64,000 bases of DNA from Arenicola marina. Taxonomy: Eukaryota > Annelida > Polychaeta > Arenicolidae. Of the stretch, positions 57,996-64,000 are shown one piece after another; positions within the stretch are counted from its first letter, which is position 1, and each line of letters starts with the position of its first letter. The notes under the pieces were generated by a model, which was not told the DNA's origin, ran no database searches, and saw only the letters and a list, made by a program, of their open reading frames with translations. The translations under genes were made by a program, and so were the position numbers. The stretch is taken from assembly GCA_964019135.1 (NCBI GenBank), contig OZ025265.1:18761143-18825142 (forward strand), read 5' to 3'.

Positions 57996-59625
57996 GTGAC
58001 TGTCACTATTCCACAGAGCAGGCTAGTCCAGACCCTCTGTGTGACTATCACTATTCCACAGAGCAGTCTAGACCAGACCCTCTGTGTGACTATCACTATT
58101 CCACAGAGCAGTCTAGACCAGACCCTCTGTGTGACTGTCACTATTCCACAGAGCAGGCTAGTCCAGACCCTCTGTGTGACTATCACTATTCCACAGAGCA
58201 GTCTAGTCCAGACCCTCTGTGTGACTATCACTATTCCACAGAGCAGTCTAGACCAGACCCTCTGTGTGACTATCACTATTCCACAGAGCAGTCTAGACCA
58301 GACCCTCTGTGTGACTATCACTATTCCACAGAGCAGTCTAGACCAGACCCTCTGTGTGACTATCACTATTCCACAGAGCAGTCTAGACCAGACCCTCTGT
58401 GTGACTATCACTATTCCACAGAGCAGTCTAGACCAGACCCTCTGTGTGACTATCACTGTTCCACAGAGCAGTCTAGTCCAGACCCTCTGTGTGACTATCA
58501 CTATTCCACAGAGCAGTCTAGACCAGACCCTCTGTGTGACTATCACTATTCCACAGAGCAGTCTAGACCAGACCCTCTGTGTGACTATCACTATTCCACA
58601 GAGCAGTCTAGACCAGACCCTCTGTGTGACTATCACTGTTCCACAGAGCAGTCTAGTCCAGACCCTCTGTTTGACTATCACTATTCCACAGAGCAGTCTA
58701 GTCCAGACCCTCTGTGTGACTATCACTATTCCACAGAGCAGTCTAGTCCAGACCCTCTGTGTGACTATCACTATTCCACAGAGCAGTCTAGACCAGACCC
58801 TCTGTGTGACTATCACTGTTCCACAGAGCAGTCTAGTCCAGACCCTCTGTTTGACTATCACTATTCCACAGAGCAGTCTAGTCCAGACCCTCTGTGTGAC
58901 TATCACTATTCCACAGAGCAGTCTAGTCCAGACCCTCTGTGTGACTATCACTATTCCACAGAGCAGTCTAGTCCAGACCCTCTGTTTGACTATCACTATT
59001 CCACAGAGCAGTCTAGTCCAGACCCTCTGTTTGACTATCACTATTCCACAGAGCAGTCTAGTCCAGACCCTCTGTGTGACTATCACTATTCCACAGAGCA
59101 GTCTAGTCCAGACCCTCTGTGTGACTTTCACTATTTCATAGAGCAGTCTAGACCAGACCTTCTGTGTGACTATCACTATTCTACAGAGCAGTCTAGACCA
59201 GACCCTCTGTGTGACTATCACTATTCCACAGAGCAGTCTAGACCAGACCCTCTTTCTGACTATCACTATTCCACAGAGCAGTCTAGTCCAGACCAACTTT
59301 GTGACTGTCACTATTCCACAGAGCAGTCTAGACTTTGTGACTGTCACTATTCCACAGAGCAGTCTAGACCAGACTCTCTTTGTGACTATCACTATTCCAC
59401 AGAGCAGTCTAGACTTTGTGACTGTCACTATTCCACAGAGCAGTCTAGACCAGACTCTCTTTGTGACTATCACTATTCCACAGAGCAGTCTAGACTTTGT
59501 GACTGTCACTATTCCACAGAGCAGTCTAGACCAGACTCTCTTTGTGACTATCACTATTCCACAGAGCAGTCTAGACCAGACCCTCTGTGTGACTATCACT
59601 ATTCCGCAGAGCAGTCTAGTCCAGT
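57996..59625. repeat. 45-bp satellite (about 36 units, last part 36/45-bp mixed)
   Basis: The unit is cactattccacagagcagtc, tagaccagaccctctgtg, then tgactat. Near 59310-59550 a shortened unit (about 36 bp, lacking the ccagaccctctg part) alternates with the full one. Variable positions are few: aga/agt, tat/tgt, tgt/ttt and tct/gct. A plus-strand frame from an ATG at 57920 stays open for 582 codons with a 15-residue repeat (CDYHYSTEQSRPDPL), but another plus frame and a 586-codon minus frame are open too. The recurrent substitutions change the amino acid in this frame, so coding is not supported. Two AATAAA motifs lie about 220 bp after the stop. Confidence 0.95.
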
Positions 59626-60269
59626 CTATATTTTCTGTCTTGTACATGCCAGATGTTATGCCTTTTGAAGTTTTGAAACCGGATATAATCTGAATAATGA
59701 ATTTCAGATTGTTCCAGTACATTCTCATATTTATCTTGAGTGTAAATGGTCAATTTGACAATAACTACAGCTAGATGTAGACATGATATGTTTTTCTGCA
59801 TACATACACAAATCTGACAGAAAATGTCTTTAAAAGCATCTCCTTGCCAGTTTTTATACTTTTAAATGGTCTAAATATGAAATAAAGACCTCAATAAATT
59901 ATTCCTACCTGAAAGATTGAAGCATTTCTAAAAAAACTTGCTGTAAGAGAAGTGTTAAATAATAGTATATCCAATAAAAAAAATGGCAAGCAGAAAATTG
60001 CTTAGAATCTTGCAAATTTTCCAGCAATGTGGCACCAGTTCAATAAAGGCTCTCTGGAAATTGTTTTGGCACAAACAGAAAGTACATGAAAGTTATAATC
60101 GACAGGCCACTTCATAACCTTACTGCATGCTGCAAAATGTGACGGATAACAATGAATCCTGGTTAGCACAATATGTAAATTAGTTAGTGGGTTGTACATT
60201 CAGGATGCTTTAACCATGTTCACAACTTTTTGTCATATCATTTCAATGGGAAGAGGAAGTGAGTGTGGA
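59626..60269. other. AT-rich non-coding sequence
   Basis: Includes AATAAA motifs on the plus strand near 59880 and 59894. No coding signal. Confidence 0.5.
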
Positions 60270-60437
60270 GCCATGTCCCAGGGGGGTAATTCCATACACT
60301 TTGCGAAGAAAGACATGGAATTTTTATCTTGTGACCACACAGACATGGCCAAAGTAGGGCGCAAACCACTGTTAGGCCCTTAGGTGGCCAGAGCACTCAA
60401 GGCGAACACTCTAATTTATAGAGGTACTGGGCTGGCC
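60270..60437 (-). mobile_element. tRNA-derived SINE, family A, diverged copy
   Basis: Shares ccatgtcccaggggggtaa, ctttgcgaag, tcttgtgaccacacagacat and the gagcactcaaggcgaacactct head with 19052-19233. The B box is decayed (ggtttgcgcc). Confidence 0.7.
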
Positions 60438-63387
60438 CCCAGTCTGTAGACTATCAGGCAGGCATTCTACATTAAATCGCCAAAAATTATGTCCAGGAAA
60501 TTAATTCTATTATGTGATTAGCTCATTTAGCCTTGCCAAACTGTATATTTACATTTTATTGTATGAAGACTTAGCAACTATATTAAGTTTCTTATTATAT
60601 AAATTATACAATAGTAAAAAAAATTGCCACTTTTCAGCTTTACTTGTAATGTAAGTTTAGATATCAATTGCAGATAATAAATAAGCCATATAGGCCTATA
60701 TAAGCTTACCTAATTGAAGATATATATTGTCATTACTGGCATATCAAACACTCACTGACACATCTTTTTGACAATTAACATTTGACAATTAACACCATGA
60801 TATGATGATTGGTTGCTAGTGTTACAACTGAAACACAATAAGTTACTGACATTTGATCCTTCACTTCAGTTTCATCATAGATCTAGCATAAACTCTGGCC
60901 CCTAAACTCCTTTAAAAAAATAATCTTCATCTTGTGATGTAGATGTGGCATCGCACTACTTAGTATGGTTATCTCTTCTAAACCGTCTGCACGACACGAC
61001 AATGCCTTAACATCCTCATCTGTGTTACCGTTACAACATTAGAAGATCTTGATCCGTTGGCGTTTGATCTTTCTACAGTCAGATCGCCGGTAGCTTAAGT
61101 TTATCAGCTGGAAATTTATGGCAGGAGATCGGAAAATTACACCTGCAAGCAGTTAAGATTTACTCACCTCAGTGATTTCTATCAAACAACCCAATATCAC
61201 AGTAATGTTCTCGGTGTATTCCAACGTAAATCCAATGTAAAATTTATTAGTAATAATCCAAAACCAGAGACAACAGTACAATATTCGGACGATATGTCCC
61301 ACAAATTCGACTAATCATCCCTGTGAAAACTGAACAGAACTCTTCACACATTCATTAAGTAGTAAATTAAACTTACGCATGAAAGTAGTGCTATAATAAC
61401 AAGAAACTACTTTTTCTAATATGACCCTGAAATAGATTAATATGCAAAGAAATTGCAAAACATCTGGATTGAGATCCAGTTTGTGCGCAAAATGAGTCAT
61501 TAGCGTTTTCGAATAAAGTAAGAAGTGAGTTGATGCTCAATGTATTCATCCGCACGGCGCATCACAAACCATTCCACAGATCTGACGTCACAATGTAACT
61601 GACCAATCACAGCTTGTCTGTCCAAAAATGGATGGCGAACTTCATTCTTTTTAGGTAAGACAGGTTTCCACACAAAATAGTCAATGTTCATCGATCGTAA
61701 CATTTATCGTACAAATGTCGCTTATAGATTGGAATTAATGTGTCCTTTTTAGGTAGTGCCATGCATGACCAAAAGTCATTGATTTAGAAGACATTTAGTA
61801 AGTTTGTCTTCGCATACGACATACTTTGTCCCCTCGGATGAAATTGCCCTGTTCTATTGCTGCCTGGGTTATGACAATTTATAGTTGACAACACGTGCTC
61901 ATTGTTTTGACTCGCCATGTGAACCAGTTTTGAGTTGAAAAGATATACGAAACGTTGTCAAGTGTTTCGCGCCGCCACCATAAATGAAGGTAAGGATTAA
62001 CGGGTTGTTGAAGTAAACAATGGCAGAGACGAACTGATAAGATTTCCCACAAGATCAATATAGCTAAACTACGAGTTTCTACGATATCACGTTAAATATC
62101 GGGCCCCGCAGTCGGTATAAAAAAACCAATCGCTCATAGAACCTGACCATAGGTCTATTATTTTCACAATATCGGAACAGAATGTCGTTTTAGATTACGC
62201 GCGCTGCCAAATAAATCTGATAATCCATGTTAGCGCCGCCCCCCCCCCCCCCCACCATCGCGCCATCCGACGGCCCGTACACATTTATGAGGGGATGGAA
62301 TACCTTTTCCGAACTCCGCGATTGGCATCCATGAATTTTAGGAGATAACCCCACCCCCTCCCCCATTTGTCAACAAAAAAGTAAACACAAAGCCTGAACG
62401 GTGTAAAAAAATTAAAATGCAAGAAGCCATTGTGTATCGTCAACAATCGTTGCTATGTGATTTTATTTGTGACGTCATTGCATGGTAATTAATCGACCCG
62501 GTATTGGTTTCACTCTCCATTTTTGGTCACGCCGCTTCCTTGTACACCCCCCCCCCCTCCCCCCCCACCTCGACTTATTCACCCAAGAAATGTTTATATA
62601 TGGTATGCCACTGTCTCATCTTACCCATACTACTTGTCAGATCTTTCATAGTGAAATTAGGTAGTTATATCCATGTTGCATCCATACAAATACAAAGAGT
62701 AAATGCGACCGGGGTGGGGGACTACGTTATATTAGTACCGTGGTGGGGGGGGGGGGGGGGGTGCCGTCCGGGTCATGGAGGGCGTGTGGAGAGTGAGAGA
62801 AAAGTTTGAGATTTTGTGGTCATGTAGAGAGAAAGTTTGGGTTAAATATAGGCCTCCAAAATAGACACTGACAGTAACGGCAATGTATATGGAGGTTACT
62901 TTTGATATCAACTGGAATATATGGTCAAAAGCTGCAATGTTGATAAAACTTGAGTCCGAGATTGGCAACTAGCGAGAAATTGTAGCTTTCTGCTCCGAGG
63001 ATTGAGAGAAAAAAACGTTATTTGGGCGGCACATTGCAGGGGCGGATCTAGGGATTTGCCAAGGAGGGGGGAGGGGGAGTTGCTCTCTGAAAACTTGCTA
63101 TATGTATAACGGGGGGGGGGGGGGGCATTGCATATCGTCTAGAAAAGTATGATTATGCACAATGCATGCCTATCTGAAGCAGATAAAACACATAACCAGA
63201 TCAAACAATGCGTCCATTAAAGTACTTGACAAATGTACTTCACATGCGGAAAATGACTGAATAGACAGCTTTAAACGAAGACAACTTCAATTGAAACTCA
63301 AAAGTTTAAGAGCCACTTTTCGTATTGTTTGCACGGACATGTAGACCTACCATGTAGAATTCAAAGCTAAACATTGCATGCCCACAG
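60438..63387. other. AT-rich non-coding sequence, possible intron
   Basis: About 2.9 kb without a coding signal. It contains C runs (62237-62252, 62547-62566), a G run (62744-62761) and a short segment at about 62292-62345 that recurs at 63752-63805. It may be intronic or upstream DNA for the putative exon at 63388. Confidence 0.45.
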
Positions 63388-63723
63388 CCCCCAACCAAGA
63401 GACCTGCTCGTCGAGCGAAAAAGGAAGAACGGATTCCAAGAAAGAGAACTTTCCCTCCGTTGAAAAACAACCGCGGAGGCGATGTGACGCCAAGGAAGAC
63501 TCCGGATGGCATGGTTGATCCGGCATCCCTCAGGAACGACGACCTTGACCCCGGATTACACGTGAGCGAGAGCGGAGAGGATAGGCTGACCTTGCCGTCC
63601 GAGGTCGTGGAGGTCCTGGAGCGGCTCTCCGACACGAAGGTCGCTCGGATACGAGTGGAAGTCGCCGCCAAACTCAATAACATCCTCGCCAGAGTCAAAA
63701 TGGTGCGTAAAGTAGTCAAGTAG
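63388..63723 (+). CDS. Putative coding exon of an unidentified basic protein (partial)
   Basis: A stop-free plus-strand frame runs from after a TAG at 63355 to a TAG at 63721, with GC content rising sharply over its flanks. Reading from a possible acceptor cccacag (ending 63387) gives PPTKRPARRAKKEERIPRKR, a second basic/Thr-Pro part with TPRKTPDG, and a C-terminal amphipathic segment (LPSEVVEVLERL, VEVAAKLNNILARVKM). No ATG precedes the lysine-rich part, so the start must lie in an upstream exon. It may end at the TAG or splice at atg|gtgcgt (exon end 63702). I do not recognise the family; a basic tail before a short helical C-terminus would suit a chromatin or chromosome-associated protein, but that is a guess. 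Confidence 0.45.
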   Translation, partial: PPTKRPARRAKKEERIPRKRTFPPLKNNRGGDVTPRKTPDGMVDPASLRNDDLDPGLHVSESGEDRLTLPSEVVEVLERLSDTKVARIRVEVAAKLNNILARVKMVRKVVK

Positions 63724-64000
63724 CTAAAAGTTTAACTTCATATAGTGGGGCGAGGGGTACCTTTTCTGATCTCCGAGTTTGGCATCCAGAAATTCTTCGA
63801 GACCCGCGATTAGCTGTTGGCAAGTTTTAGGGATCATTATCCGTGCAATTCCTGGTTCAACGCGAAGACCGTTTTACTATATTTATTTCTGGATATTTCC
63901 CATAATTCCGAGGGATTAGAGATTCAGAGGGCGTGCCCCCCTATTAAGAAGCCCCCCCTCTTAAGAGGGCCCCCCTCTTAAAATACTTGTCTTTGTTGAG
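63724..64000. other. Non-coding right edge
   Basis: Contains the second copy of the short repeat also found at 62292-62345, and near the edge a palindromic cccctcttaagaggg-type sequence within C-rich repeats (63937-63985). Confidence 0.5.

Noticed and set aside
63306..63719. 137-codon minus frame opposite the right-edge exon
   Set aside because: It mirrors the plus-strand exon; the plus strand has the better splice context and residue composition.

Overview
This is a window of animal nuclear DNA, most likely from a marine invertebrate. It is dominated by tandem repeats: at least twelve independent minisatellite or satellite arrays together cover about 24 kb of the 64 kb. The eukaryotic call rests on an intron-containing gene with GT-AG junctions, tRNA-derived SINE-like elements with visible A and B boxes, an inverted-repeat DNA transposon of TA-target type, and long poly(C)/poly(G) runs. 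The phylum cannot be fixed from the sequence. A 200-N block at 42062-42261 is a scaffold gap.

One gene is securely identified: a minus-strand cysteine/serine-rich nuclear protein (CSRNP/AXUD1 family). Three coding exons (37782-37662, 31045-30929, 18875-15631) join in frame to give 1,160 residues. A further, unseen 5' exon is implied by a splice acceptor ending at 37941. The introns (6.6 kb and 12.1 kb) are packed with repeats. Intron 1 carries a 2.25-kb (ACGTGCGTGTGT)n array starting about 20 bp inside the donor. Intron 2 carries a 41-bp x 53 array, a 38-bp array, a 13/15-bp array, purine-rich and GGGGC-rich tracts, and a long inverted-repeat transposon. The 5' UTR holds an 11-codon upstream ORF. 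A second, unidentified protein-coding exon is likely at the right edge (about 63388-63723, plus strand).

Layout. 1-7640: 20-bp satellite with higher-order duplications, ending in an inverted junction near 7643. 8457-9467: DNA transposon. 9470-15630: 3' flank of the CSRNP gene, with a possible distal poly(A) signal and CTCF-like motifs. 15631-37940: CSRNP gene. 37941-46858: non-coding, with purine-rich tracts, the gap, a 16-bp array and a poly(C)-bearing repeat. 46859-49788: 22-bp array (133 units, no indels). 50246-51295: 35-bp array (30 nearly identical units). 53156-57085: second, older and rearranged array of the same 22-bp family. 57996-59625: 45-bp array. 59626-63387: AT-rich, with SINEs. 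63388-63723: putative exon.

Most of the long open frames in this window are by-products of arrays whose unit lacks stop codons. They run on both strands and in several frames at once and should not be read as genes. No functional pathway links the loci. The strongest biological leads are the CSRNP gene structure (uORF, enlarged low-complexity protein, Z-DNA-prone intron start), the interdigitated inverted repeats at 19.6-20.6 kb, and the evolution of the repeat arrays.
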